Shown here piece after piece: positions 14,931 to 24,341 of a DNA stretch of 34,234 nucleotides (positions are counted from its first letter, which is position 1; every line of letters starts with the position of its first letter). Both the position numbers and the translations under genes were made by a program. The notes beneath the pieces are model-generated. The model was not told the DNA's origin. It did not search any database and saw nothing but the letters and a program-made list of their open reading frames with translations. Source of the stretch: Streptomyces sp. Ru71 (GTDB lineage: Bacteria > Actinomycetota > Actinomycetes > Streptomycetales > Streptomycetaceae); assembly GCF_002920535.1 (NCBI RefSeq), contig NZ_PQSS01000078.1, positions 1 to 34,234 of the forward strand. Reading direction: 5' to 3'.

Positions 14931-15464
14931 TCAGCGGCGCCGCGTGACCCGTGCGGCGAAGGCCACGGACTGTGCGAAGACGTCCTCCACCGCCTCATCC
15001 GGTGCGCCGATCCACAGGTGGTCGGCGCCCGCCACGGCACGGAAGGTGACGTCGGCACCGGCCGACCGCAGGGCGGTGGCGAGCGCCTCGGACTGGGCGA
15101 CCGGGACCATCGTGTCGCCGTCGCCTTGCAGCAGCAGGAACGGCGGCGCCTCCGCCCCGGCCCGGCCGACGGGGCTCGCCCGGCGCGCACGGCCGGGGTC
15201 GGCCGCGGGGGCATGGCCGAGCAGCAGCCCCTCCGGCGTGTGCGGGCCGGCACCGGTGAGGTCGGCGGGCCCGTACCAGACCACGCATCCGGCGACCGGA
15301 CGCCCGGCGGTGAGGGCGTACAGCGCCGCCGGGAGGCTCTGGCCGGCGAGCTTGCCGAGCAGTCCGAACAGGGCGACGGGCGGCGGGGCGGGCGACTTCA
15401 CCCGCAGGGCGGCGTACAGCAGGCCCACCAGGACGCCGGCGGCGAGGGCGCGTGCGAAGGCCAC
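14931..15464 (-). CDS. Chimeric protein: XapX domain fused to the C-terminal part of an alpha/beta hydrolase
   Basis: A 177-residue frame. Residues 1 to about 45 match a XapX (DUF1427) domain: ARALAAGVLVGLLYAALRV, then KSPAPPPVALFGLLGKLAGQ. From about residue 48 the sequence becomes the second half of an esterase: ALTAGRPVAGCVVWYGPADLT, PPFLLLQGDGDTMVPVAQS with acid Asp117, and VAGADHLW with His149. The esterase first half, including the oxyanion loop and the GxSxG nucleophile, is absent, so hydrolase activity is not expected. The join lies near 15311-15332 and looks like an in-frame deletion between two neighbouring genes. Start: GTG 15464, five bases after the queD stop; GTG 15488 is an alternative that overlaps it. 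Confidence 0.65.
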   Translation of the reverse strand: MAFARALAAGVLVGLLYAALRVKSPAPPPVALFGLLGKLAGQSLPAALYALTAGRPVAGCVVWYGPADLTGAGPHTPEGLLLGHAPAADPGRARRASPVGRAGAEAPPFLLLQGDGDTMVPVAQSEALATALRSAGADVTFRAVAGADHLWIGAPDEAVEDVFAQSVAFAARVTRRR

Positions 15465-15469
15465 TGCGG

Positions 15470-16030
15470 TCAGCCCCCGGTGTGCCACTGGTGGCCGGGC
15501 AGGAAGGTCACGTCGTAGTGCTGCGGCACGGTCGCGAACTTCTCCGGTTCCGGCACGAACGGCTGTGTGGGCAGGCCGAGTTCGTCGGTGGGTGTGCCGA
15601 GGGACTCGAAGAAGCGCTCGAAGGTGCCGCCGGGTCCGGCGGCCACGCCGACGATCTGGCTGTGGTGGCGCTCGATGCGGTAGGCGTGCGGGCAGTTCTT
15701 CGGTACGAAGCCGAAGTCGCCTGCGGTCAGCAGCCGTTCGGTCTGCTCGCCCCGCAGGTCCTCCACGAAGACGCGGACGGCGCCGTGGGTGACGTAGAAG
15801 ACCTCGTAGGTGCCGGGGTGCAGATGGGCCGGGATGACGTCGCCCCGGGGACCCTCGACGGTGAAGAAGTTGAAGCCGTTCTCGGTCTGCGGGCCGCCCG
15901 CGTAGACGGTGACCAGGTCGCCGAAGAGGTGGGCCCGGTCTCCCCTGCCCTTCTCGATGAAGTACGGCGTGCCCGGTTCGGCCGGGATGAGGGAGCCGCT
16001 GCGCCGGCGGCCGGCGAACTCGACGGTCAT
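15470..16030 (-). CDS. queD: Quercetin 2,3-dioxygenase (monocupin quercetinase)
   Basis: A 186-residue single-cupin dioxygenase that opens the flavonol ring of quercetin, releasing CO and a depside. The metal ligands His69, His71, Glu76 (PAHLHPGTYEVFY) and His115 (NCPHAY) are present and agree with QueD of Streptomyces sp. FLA as I know it, a nickel/cobalt-preferring enzyme. Other family-typical stretches are YFIEKGRGDRAHLFGDLVTVYAGG and TFERFFESLGTP. The protein is cytosolic. Start: ATG 16030 with GGAGG eight bases upstream. Twin 15-bp palindromes lie 20-57 bases upstream, and a MarR gene faces away, fitting flavonoid-inducible control. Confidence 0.9.
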   Translation of the reverse strand: MTVEFAGRRRSGSLIPAEPGTPYFIEKGRGDRAHLFGDLVTVYAGGPQTENGFNFFTVEGPRGDVIPAHLHPGTYEVFYVTHGAVRVFVEDLRGEQTERLLTAGDFGFVPKNCPHAYRIERHHSQIVGVAAGPGGTFERFFESLGTPTDELGLPTQPFVPEPEKFATVPQHYDVTFLPGHQWHTGG

Positions 16031-16049
16031 GGGGGAACCTCCGGAACGT

Positions 16050-16087
16050 GTCAGGTAACCTGACGAATGAACGTCAGGCTACCTGAC
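16050..16087. promoter_or_regulatory. Two 15-bp palindromic operators between queD and marR
   Basis: GTCAGGTAACCTGAC (16050-16064) and GTCAGGCTACCTGAC (16073-16087) share the arms GTCAGG and CCTGAC; the first is a perfect palindrome. Their centres are 23 bp apart, about two helix turns. They are the likely binding sites of the MarR protein encoded at 16160 and would cover the queD promoter. Confidence 0.75.
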
Positions 16088-16159
16088 AAGCAGGGGATGG
16101 CAATCCCCCTGTGCGCGGACGCGGCCCGTATGCTCGGGTGTCCGACCCACCGAGGAGCC

Positions 16160-16612
16160 ATGACCCACCACGCAGACCCCGCACCGAACATGGCGCTGCT
16201 GCTCGCCGACGCCCGCCGCTGGTTCGAGGACGCGCTCTTCGCCAGCATGCGCGCCGCCGGCGAGCAGCCGGTGACCAGCGCCCAGGGCCTCGTCTTCGCG
16301 AGCCTCGACCCGGAGGGCACCACGGTGTCCGACATCGCGCGCCGGATCGGGGTCACCCGGCAGACCGCGCACCAGGCGGTGCACGGGCTGGTCGCCCTGG
16401 GGCTGCTGGAGCAGGTTCCCGACCCCGCCTCGGCCCGCACCCGGCTGATCCGCATCACGGCCGAGGGCGCGCGGGTGCACGCCCGCGCCCAGGCGACCCT
16501 CGCCCGGATCGAACAGGTGCTGGCCGAGCGGATCGGGGCGGGCCCGGCCGCCGCGCTGCGGGAGGCGCTCGCTCTGCCGCGCGGCGAGCCGCCGCTGGTC
16601 GAGGCGCCCTGA
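16160..16612 (+). CDS. MarR-family transcriptional regulator
   Basis: A 150-residue MarR protein. The winged helix spans about 40-105: TSAQGLVFASLDPEGTTVSDIARRIGVTRQTAHQAVHGLVALGLLEQV, followed by the wing DPASARTRLIRIT and the C-terminal dimer helices. I place the start at ATG 16160 with GAGGAG at 16152-16157; an open frame upstream would read through the operator region and is unlikely. Divergent from queD across two palindromes, it probably represses queD and itself and is released by a flavonoid or related phenolic, by analogy with other MarR and quercetinase regulators. The ligand is inference. Confidence 0.87.
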   Translation: MTHHADPAPNMALLLADARRWFEDALFASMRAAGEQPVTSAQGLVFASLDPEGTTVSDIARRIGVTRQTAHQAVHGLVALGLLEQVPDPASARTRLIRITAEGARVHARAQATLARIEQVLAERIGAGPAAALREALALPRGEPPLVEAP

Positions 16613-16677
16613 GCAGGCCGCTCTGCGGTCGGCGAATTTCCGGCCGGGCGGCGAGGCGGCGCGGCTAGCCTCCGGGC

Positions 16678-17364
16678 ATGGTGGATCAACGCGCGCTCGT
16701 CGTGAACGGCGTCCGGCTCGCCCACGAGGTGTACGGACCGCACAACGCCCCGCCCGTCGTGCTGTTGCACGCGCTCGGCGAGGACGCCCGCAGCTGGCAC
16801 ACGGTGGCGCCGGCGCTCGCCGCCGAGCGGCGGGTGTACGCCCTCGATCTGCGCGGGCACGGCCGCAGCGAGTGGCCCGGGACGTACTCGCTGCAGCTGA
16901 TGGTCTCCGACGTGCTCGGCTTCCTGGACGCGCGGGGGCTCGGCGCGGTGGACGTGGTCGGGCACTCGCTGGGCGGCGTCGTCGCCCATCTGCTGGCGCA
17001 GGAGCGTCCGCACCGGGTGGCGCGGCTGGTCCTGGAGGACGTCCCGGTGCCCCGCCCCCGCACCCCGACGGCGCCCGTCCGCCCGGACGGTCCACTCGGT
17101 TTCGACTGGGACGTGGTGACGGCCCTGCGGCCGCAGCTCGACACACCCGACCCGGCCTGGCTCGACCGGCTGGACCGCATCACCGCCGAGACCCTGGTGG
17201 TGGCGGGCGGTCCGGCCAGCCACATCCCGCAGGACGGCGTGGCCGAGCTGGCCCGCCGCATCCCGGCCGCGCGGATGATCACGATCCCGGTCGGCCACAT
17301 GGTCCACGACGAGGCGCCCGAGGACTTCACTCGCGCCGTCGCCGCGTTCCTGTCGGGCCGCTGA
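16678..17364 (+). CDS. Alpha/beta hydrolase
   Basis: A 228-residue alpha/beta hydrolase-fold enzyme. VVLLHALGEDARSWH carries the oxyanion loop, LDLRGHGRSEW the next block, and VVGHSLGG the Ser nucleophile. The acidic residue may be Asp in LEDVPVP, after strand 6, because the usual site after strand 7 reads AGGPASHIP. The last triad His is in PVGHMVHDE. Substrate unknown. The ATG at 16678 has no ribosome site; a TAGCCT hexamer at 16666-16671, six bases before it, fits a leaderless transcript. It converges with the alpha-xylosidase gene, with four bases between the stops. Confidence 0.85.
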   Translation: MVDQRALVVNGVRLAHEVYGPHNAPPVVLLHALGEDARSWHTVAPALAAERRVYALDLRGHGRSEWPGTYSLQLMVSDVLGFLDARGLGAVDVVGHSLGGVVAHLLAQERPHRVARLVLEDVPVPRPRTPTAPVRPDGPLGFDWDVVTALRPQLDTPDPAWLDRLDRITAETLVVAGGPASHIPQDGVAELARRIPAARMITIPVGHMVHDEAPEDFTRAVAAFLSGR

Positions 17365-17368
17365 CCGC

Positions 17369-19639
17369 TCAGCCCAGCGTCACGGTCACCTCCCCGGCGC
17401 CGGTCGCGCTCGCGCCGCCCGCCACCCGCACCGTGAACGGGCGGTCCGTGCCGTGCGCGGTGACGCGCAGCTCGTCGCCGCCGCGGCGTACGGCGAACGT
17501 GGCCGCCGGGGTGCCGGTCAGGTCGGGCACGGTGACCTCGGCCCGGTACGCCGGGTCGGCCGGGGGGTGGACGAGGAGCGTCGGCGTGTCCAGCCAGTCG
17601 CCGTCGGGCCTGCTGTCGTCGGAGGCGAGCGGCAGGACGGCGCCCTCACGGACGTACAGCGGAAGGCTGTCGTAGCCGTGGCGCTCGGTGCGCCAGGCCG
17701 GGCCCGTGGCGCGCTCGCCGGTCAGCAGGTGGGTCCAGGTGCCCTCGGGCAGGTACACCTCCACCTCGCCGTCCTCGGTGAAGACCGGGGCGACCAGCAG
17801 GTCCGGCCCGAGCATGTACTGGCGGTCCAGCGTGCGGCACGCCGGGTCGTGCGGGTACTGCAGGACCATCGGGCGCATCACCGGGACGCCGGTGCGGTGC
17901 GCCTCGGCGGCGGCGCCGTACAGGTACGGCATCAGGCGGTGCTTGAGCAGGGTGAACCGCCGGGTCACCTCGACCGCCTCCTCGCCGAAGTCCCACGGCA
18001 CCCGGTAGGAGTCGGAGCCGTGCAGGCGGCTGTGCGAGGAGAGCAGCCCGAAGGCCAGCCAGCGCTTGAAGACGGCCGGGTCCGGGGTGCCCTCGAAGCC
18101 GCCGATGTCGTGGCTCCAGAAGCCGAACCCGCTCAGCGACAGGGACAGGCCGCCGCGCAGCGACTCCGCCATGGCCTCGAAGGAGGACCAGCAGTCGCCG
18201 CCCCAGTGCACCGGGTACTGCTGGCCGCCGGCGGTCGCCGAGCGGGCGAAGAGCACGGCCTCGCCCTGGCCCCGCTCCTTCTCCAGCAGCTCGAAGACGG
18301 TCCGGTTGTACAGGTGGGTGTAGTAGTTGTGCATCCGCTGCGGGTCGGAACCGTCGTGCCAGACGACGTCGGTGGGGACGCGCTCGCCGAAGTCGGTCTT
18401 GAAGCAGTCCACGCCCTGGTCGAGCAGCGCCTTGAGCTTGCCCTGGAACCAGGCGCGGGCGTCGGGGCTGGTGAAGTCGACCAGGCCCATGCCGGCCTGC
18501 CACAGGTCCCACTGCCACACGTCGCCGTTCGGGCGGCGGAGCAGGTGGCCGAGGGCGGCGGCCTCGTCGAACAGCGGGGACTTCTGCGCGATGTAGGGGT
18601 TGATCCAGGCGCTGACCTTCAGCCCCTTGGCCTTCAGCCGGGTCAGCATGCCCTCCGGGTCGGGGAAGACCTCCGGGTCCCACTCGAAGTCGCACCACTG
18701 GTACTCGCGCATCCAGAAGCAGTCGAAGTGGAACACCGACAGCGGGATGCCGCGCTCGGCCATGCCGTCGACGAAGGACATCACCGTCGCCTCGTCGTAG
18801 TCGGTGGTGAAGGACGTGGTCAGCCACAGCCCGAAGGACCAGGCGGGTGGCAGGGCGGGGCGGCCGGTGAGGGCGGTGTAGCGGGTGAGGACGTCCGCCG
18901 GGGTGGGGCCGGCGACGACGTAGTACTGGATCGTCTGGTCCTCGACGCTGAACTGCACCTGCCCGACGGACTCGGAGCCGACCTCGAAGGAGACCGCGCC
19001 GGGGTGGTCGACGAACACGCCGTAGCCGCGCGAGGAGAGGTAGAACGGGATGTTCTTGTACGCCTGTTCGCTGCTGGTGCCGCCGTCGGCCTGCCAGATG
19101 TCCACGCTCTGGCCGTTCTTCACGAACGGGGTGAAGCGCTCGCCGAGGCCGTAGATCTGCTCGCCCACCCCCAGGGAGAGCTGGGCCAGGACGTGATGGG
19201 CGCCGTCGCCGGTGGTGGCGAAGGCGGTGCCCTTGCGGCCGGCCCGGGTCAGCTCGCGACCGCCCGCGTCGTGGAAGCTCAGGGCGCAGCCGGCCGACCG
19301 GTCCAGGCGCAGCGTGAGCGGGCCGCTGGTCAGCTCGGTGACCGTGCCGTCGCGGCGCACCTCCCCCACGCCGTCGGGGTCCGCGGCGAGCGCGAAGTGG
19401 GGGCCCGGGTCGCGCCGGCCCGCGTGATGGGTGACGCGTACGCCGATGACGCCCTCGGCCGGTGAGAAGCAGTCGACCGTGAGGAGCGGCGCGTTGAGCG
19501 TGTCCCCTCTCCGCGTCACCTTCTGCACGGCGGCATAGGCGGTGAAGCGCTTCGATTGGACGCGCACGTCGCGCACCTCTGTGGCATACCCGATGCGGAC
19601 GCCGTCACGGATGCGCCAGAAGCCGTCGGTGAACTTCAT
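17369..19639 (-). CDS. yicI: Alpha-xylosidase, GH31 (YicI-type)
   Basis: A 756-residue GH31 enzyme that aligns along its length with E. coli YicI, down to identical numbering of the catalytic residues: nucleophile Asp416 (CFKTDFGERVPTDV) and acid/base Asp482 (HWGGDCW). Other family-typical blocks are LGVGEQIYGLGERFTPFVKNG, GLWLTTSFTTDYDEATV and SFHFDCFW-like VFHFDCFWM. No signal peptide: it acts in the cytoplasm, removing alpha-1,6-xylose from xyloglucan fragments or isoprimeverose. Start: ATG 19639, with GAGGAAG five bases upstream; the upstream open frame lacks one. It faces away from an ABC sugar transporter and GH1 operon, with which it probably forms one pathway. Confidence 0.93.
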   Translation of the reverse strand: MKFTDGFWRIRDGVRIGYATEVRDVRVQSKRFTAYAAVQKVTRRGDTLNAPLLTVDCFSPAEGVIGVRVTHHAGRRDPGPHFALAADPDGVGEVRRDGTVTELTSGPLTLRLDRSAGCALSFHDAGGRELTRAGRKGTAFATTGDGAHHVLAQLSLGVGEQIYGLGERFTPFVKNGQSVDIWQADGGTSSEQAYKNIPFYLSSRGYGVFVDHPGAVSFEVGSESVGQVQFSVEDQTIQYYVVAGPTPADVLTRYTALTGRPALPPAWSFGLWLTTSFTTDYDEATVMSFVDGMAERGIPLSVFHFDCFWMREYQWCDFEWDPEVFPDPEGMLTRLKAKGLKVSAWINPYIAQKSPLFDEAAALGHLLRRPNGDVWQWDLWQAGMGLVDFTSPDARAWFQGKLKALLDQGVDCFKTDFGERVPTDVVWHDGSDPQRMHNYYTHLYNRTVFELLEKERGQGEAVLFARSATAGGQQYPVHWGGDCWSSFEAMAESLRGGLSLSLSGFGFWSHDIGGFEGTPDPAVFKRWLAFGLLSSHSRLHGSDSYRVPWDFGEEAVEVTRRFTLLKHRLMPYLYGAAAEAHRTGVPVMRPMVLQYPHDPACRTLDRQYMLGPDLLVAPVFTEDGEVEVYLPEGTWTHLLTGERATGPAWRTERHGYDSLPLYVREGAVLPLASDDSRPDGDWLDTPTLLVHPPADPAYRAEVTVPDLTGTPAATFAVRRGGDELRVTAHGTDRPFTVRVAGGASATGAGEVTVTLG

Positions 19640-19696
19640 GGTCTTCCTCAGGGGGAGGGGGAGGTCGGCGGGCCCGCGCGAAGCGTCGCCCGAGGG

Positions 19697-19713
19697 TTTG
19701 GATCGTACCCAAA
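19697..19713. promoter_or_regulatory. Candidate operator of the alpha-xylosidase / ABC locus
   Basis: TTTGG (19697-19701) and CCAAA (19709-19713) form an inverted repeat centred 66 bases upstream of the yicI start and 159 bases upstream of the transporter operon. Six of eight pairs match. It looks like a LacI- or ROK-type half-site pair, but no such regulator gene is nearby. Confidence 0.35.
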
Positions 19714-19863
19714 ACGCGGGGAAAGCGGGGGTCTCACCTCGGACGGTGAGCGGACGGACACGTAACAGGGTCTGGCGCCGGAGCATGGATTGCCGTATTA
19801 GTCATCGCAGCAAACAAACTCGTCCGGCGAGCTGGCCGGGCGGACGACAGCAAGGTCCAGCCT

Positions 19864-21081
19864 ATGTCGAAGCGCTTCAACAAATCGCTCGCCGCAGCGC
19901 TTGCCCTGCTCGCCGGAACGGCCCTGACCGGATGCGGCCAGCTGCGCGACAGCGGTGTCTACACCGTTTTGAACTCCTCGACCGACGAGTCGTACCACCG
20001 CTGGGACGCCCAGGCGATGGCCCGCTGCGGCGAGCGGCTCGGCGTCACGATCAAGCAGCAGAGCGTCCCGGCCGCGCAGGTGATGACCAAGGCGCTGCGC
20101 ATGGCGTCCTCGAAGTCGCTGCCGGACATCGTGCAGTTCGACGCCTCCGAGATGCCGACCTTCGCCGAGGCCGGCGGACTGGTCGACCTGCGCACCCTCG
20201 GGCTCAGCACCGACGGCGTCCCGCAGGGCATCGTCAACTTCGGCTCCTACCGGGGCACCTACTACGGCGCGGCCCGCTCGGTGAACACGCTCGCGCTGTT
20301 CTACGACAAGGACGCGCTCGCGGGCGCCGGTCTGAAGGTGCCCACCACCTGGGAGGAGCTGCGCACGACGGCGAGGAAGCTCACCCGGGGCAAGCGCTAC
20401 GGCGTGGCCCTGAGCGCGGGCGGCGCGGAGGACGGCGTCTTCCAGTTCACCCCGTTCATGTGGTCCAACGGCGGCGACGAGACCCGGCTCGACGGGCCGC
20501 GGGTCGTGCAGGCGCTGGACTTCTGGAAGACGCTGCTGAAGGACGGCTCGCTGTCGAAGTCGACGGTCGGCTGGACGCAGGCGGACGTCAACGACCAGTT
20601 CATGGCCAGGAACGCGGCGATGATGATCAACGGTCCGTGGCAGGTCGAGACGCTCAACACCAAGAAGTCGCTGCACTGGGGCATCGCACGGATACCGGTG
20701 CCGAAGGCCGGCGACAAGTCCGTCGGTCCCCTCGGCGGTGCGGTGCTGACCGTGCCGAACACCGGGGACAGCGCCCGGGAGAAGACGGCCGGGCGCATCG
20801 TCGCCTGCCTGTCCAGTGAGCAGGAGCAGCTCACCTACGCCCTCAACAGCTGGATGGTGCCGGCCAACGCCAGGGCCGCCGCCGTGTGGCGCACCCGGGT
20901 GCCGGAGCTGGACGCGCTCGCCGACCAGGTCGCCCAGGCCCGCTCCCGGACCGCGAAGCTCGGCGCCGGCTGGCCGAGCGTGTCGCTCGCCCTGCAGAGC
21001 GCCTTCCAGTCCGCCCTGACCGGGCAGTCCAGCGAGTCGGCCCTCAAGCGCGCCCAGCAGCGGGCCACGAGCGGGAACTGA
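19864..21081 (+). CDS. ABC transporter sugar-binding lipoprotein
   Basis: A 405-residue family 1 extracellular solute-binding protein (MalE/CebE type). The N-terminus is a lipoprotein signal with lipobox LTGC (Cys24), so the mature protein is anchored to the outer face of the membrane. Family features include LPDIVQFDASEMPTFAEAGGLVDL, YYGAARSVNTLALFYDKDALAGAGL, TTWEELRTTARKLT and AAMMINGPWQVE. Start: ATG 19864 after AAGG at about 8 bases. First gene of a four-gene operon with two permeases and a beta-glucosidase. No ATPase gene is present; many Streptomyces sugar systems share the MsiK ATPase encoded elsewhere. Ligand probably an oligosaccharide of the xyloglucan or beta-glucan class. Confidence 0.9.
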   Translation: MSKRFNKSLAAALALLAGTALTGCGQLRDSGVYTVLNSSTDESYHRWDAQAMARCGERLGVTIKQQSVPAAQVMTKALRMASSKSLPDIVQFDASEMPTFAEAGGLVDLRTLGLSTDGVPQGIVNFGSYRGTYYGAARSVNTLALFYDKDALAGAGLKVPTTWEELRTTARKLTRGKRYGVALSAGGAEDGVFQFTPFMWSNGGDETRLDGPRVVQALDFWKTLLKDGSLSKSTVGWTQADVNDQFMARNAAMMINGPWQVETLNTKKSLHWGIARIPVPKAGDKSVGPLGGAVLTVPNTGDSAREKTAGRIVACLSSEQEQLTYALNSWMVPANARAAAVWRTRVPELDALADQVAQARSRTAKLGAGWPSVSLALQSAFQSALTGQSSESALKRAQQRATSGN

Positions 21082-21093
21082 GGTACGCGACCC

Positions 21094-22041
21094 ATGACCA
21101 CGTCCACCGTCACCGCCCCGGCGCGCTCGGCGGCCCGTCCGCAGGCCGGCACGCCGGGTCCGCGCGGGCTGCGGCGCCGGCTCGCGCGGTGGGGGTTCGT
21201 CGCCCCCGCCGTCGTCTTCATGCTGCTGTTCTTCGGCTACCCGCTCGTGCGCAACGTCGTGATGAGCTTCCAGCACTACACGCCGAAGACGTTCTTCACC
21301 GGCGAGGCGCCCTTCAACGGCACCGACAACTGGTCGAACGTCTTCCGGGACGCCCTGTTCGGCAAGGCGCTGTGGCACACGCTCGTCTTCACGGCCGGAT
21401 CGCTGCTCGGGCAGTTCTGCATCGGCCTCGGCCTCGCGGTGTTCTTCAGCCGGCGTTTCCCGCTGGGCGGTGTGCTGCGCTCACTGATCCTGCTGCCGTG
21501 GCTGGTGCCCATGGTGGTGTCCGGCATCGTGTGGCGGCGCATCCTGGACCAGGACACGGGTGTGTTGAACACCTTCTTGGACACGATCGGCCTCGACGGT
21601 CACACTCCGTGGTTGACCAGTCCACATATGGCCCTGTTGTCGGTCATCGTCGTCAACATCTGGATCGGCATCCCGTTCAACATGGTCATTCTGTACGGCG
21701 GTCTGCAGGAGATCCCGCAGGAGCTGTACGAGGCCGCTTCTCTTGACGGCGCGTCGGCATGGCGGACGTTCCGGTCCGTCACCCTGCCGATGCTCAAGCC
21801 CGTCGTCACCGTCGTGCTGGTCCTGGGGTTCATGTCGACGGTCAAGATCCTCGACCTGATCCTCGCCCTGACCGACGGCGGTCCCGCCGACGCCACGCAG
21901 ACCCTGGGCACGCTCACCTACCAGAACTCCTTCGTCCAGCTGGACTTCGGTGCGGGCGCGGTGGTCGGCAACGTACTGATCCTGATCTCCGCCGTGTTCG
22001 CGGTGTTCTACCTGCGGGCCAACCGCACCGAGGGGAAGTGA
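21094..22041 (+). CDS. ABC sugar permease (MalF/UgpA type)
   Basis: A 315-residue membrane protein with six predicted helices, the first at about residues 36-56 (WGFVAPAVVFMLLFFGYPLV). The EAA loop that contacts the ATPase reads IPQELYEAASLDGASAWRTFRSVTLPML. The basic N-terminus of about 30 residues is cytosolic. It starts 12 bases after the binding-protein stop and pairs with the following permease to form the membrane channel. Confidence 0.92.
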   Translation: MTTSTVTAPARSAARPQAGTPGPRGLRRRLARWGFVAPAVVFMLLFFGYPLVRNVVMSFQHYTPKTFFTGEAPFNGTDNWSNVFRDALFGKALWHTLVFTAGSLLGQFCIGLGLAVFFSRRFPLGGVLRSLILLPWLVPMVVSGIVWRRILDQDTGVLNTFLDTIGLDGHTPWLTSPHMALLSVIVVNIWIGIPFNMVILYGGLQEIPQELYEAASLDGASAWRTFRSVTLPMLKPVVTVVLVLGFMSTVKILDLILALTDGGPADATQTLGTLTYQNSFVQLDFGAGAVVGNVLILISAVFAVFYLRANRTEGK

Positions 22042-22047
22042 CCGGTG

Positions 22048-22877
22048 ATGGCCGACCGGACTGTGAAGCCGCGTGCCGACAAACGCCGCTGGGGTTCCAC
22101 CGCGGCCGGTGTGCTCGTGCTGTGCGTGATGCTGTTCCCGCTGTACTGGATGGTCAACACCGCGCTGCAGCCGCAAGCCGGCCTGCTGGAAGTCGATCCC
22201 GTGCCGCACGGCCTGGACCTGTCCGGGTTCTCGAAGGCGCTCGGCGACCAGGGCGGGAATCTGCTGACGTCCCTGGTGGTGTCCCTGGGCGCGGTGGTGA
22301 TCTGTCTGGCCGTCGCCGCCCCCGCCGCCTACGGGCTGGCGCGGTTCCGGCTGCGCGGCACCCGCACCCTCGTGTTCGGCACGCTGATCACGCAGATGGT
22401 GCCGGGCATCGTCATCGCCAACGCGCTGTACAGCACCTATGTCGACCTGGGCCTGGTCAACTCCTACCTCGGCCTGATGCTCGCCGACGCCTCGCTCGGC
22501 ATCCCCTTCTCGATCGTGCTGATGCGCTCGTTCATGGTCTCCCTGCCCGGTGAGGTCATGGAGGCCGCGCAGATGGACGGGGCCGGCCGGCTGCGCACGT
22601 TCGTCCAGGTGGTGCTGCCGATGAGCCGCAACGCGCTCATCACCTCGGGGCTGTTCGCGTTCCTGTTCTCCTGGAGCGACTTCATGTTCGCGCTCACCCT
22701 GAACACCACCGACGACGTCAAGCCGGTCACGCTCGGCATCTACCAGTACATCGGCGCGCACGTCGGCGACTGGGGCTCGGTGATGGCCGCCTCGGTGCTG
22801 TCCGCGGTGCCCGCCGCGGTCCTGCTCGTCCTCGCCCAGAAGTACATCGCCGCCGGGATCACCGGCGGTTCCGTCAA

Positions 22878-22881
<4 letters not shown>
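22048..22881 (+). CDS. ABC sugar permease (MalG/UgpE type)
   Basis: A 277-residue permease with six predicted helices. The EAA loop is LPGEVMEAAQMDGAGRLRTFVQVVLPMS, and a SWSDFMFALTL segment is typical of the MalG group. Start is ATG 22048 (AGGGGAAG at 22031-22038); a GTG three bases earlier is equally possible. Its stop overlaps the beta-glucosidase start by four bases (ATGA), so the two are translationally coupled. Confidence 0.92.
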
Positions 22882-24281
<1,400 letters not shown>

Positions 24282-24341
24282 GCGGGGGCCGGACGGAGCG
24301 GGCCGCTGCCGTCATGCGGCGGGTGGAGCGGGCCGCGGCGT

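Noticed and set aside
19705..19710. GGGTAC on the minus strand upstream of the alpha-xylosidase
   Set aside because: No matching -35 at 14-16 bases, and the bases belong to the inverted repeat.
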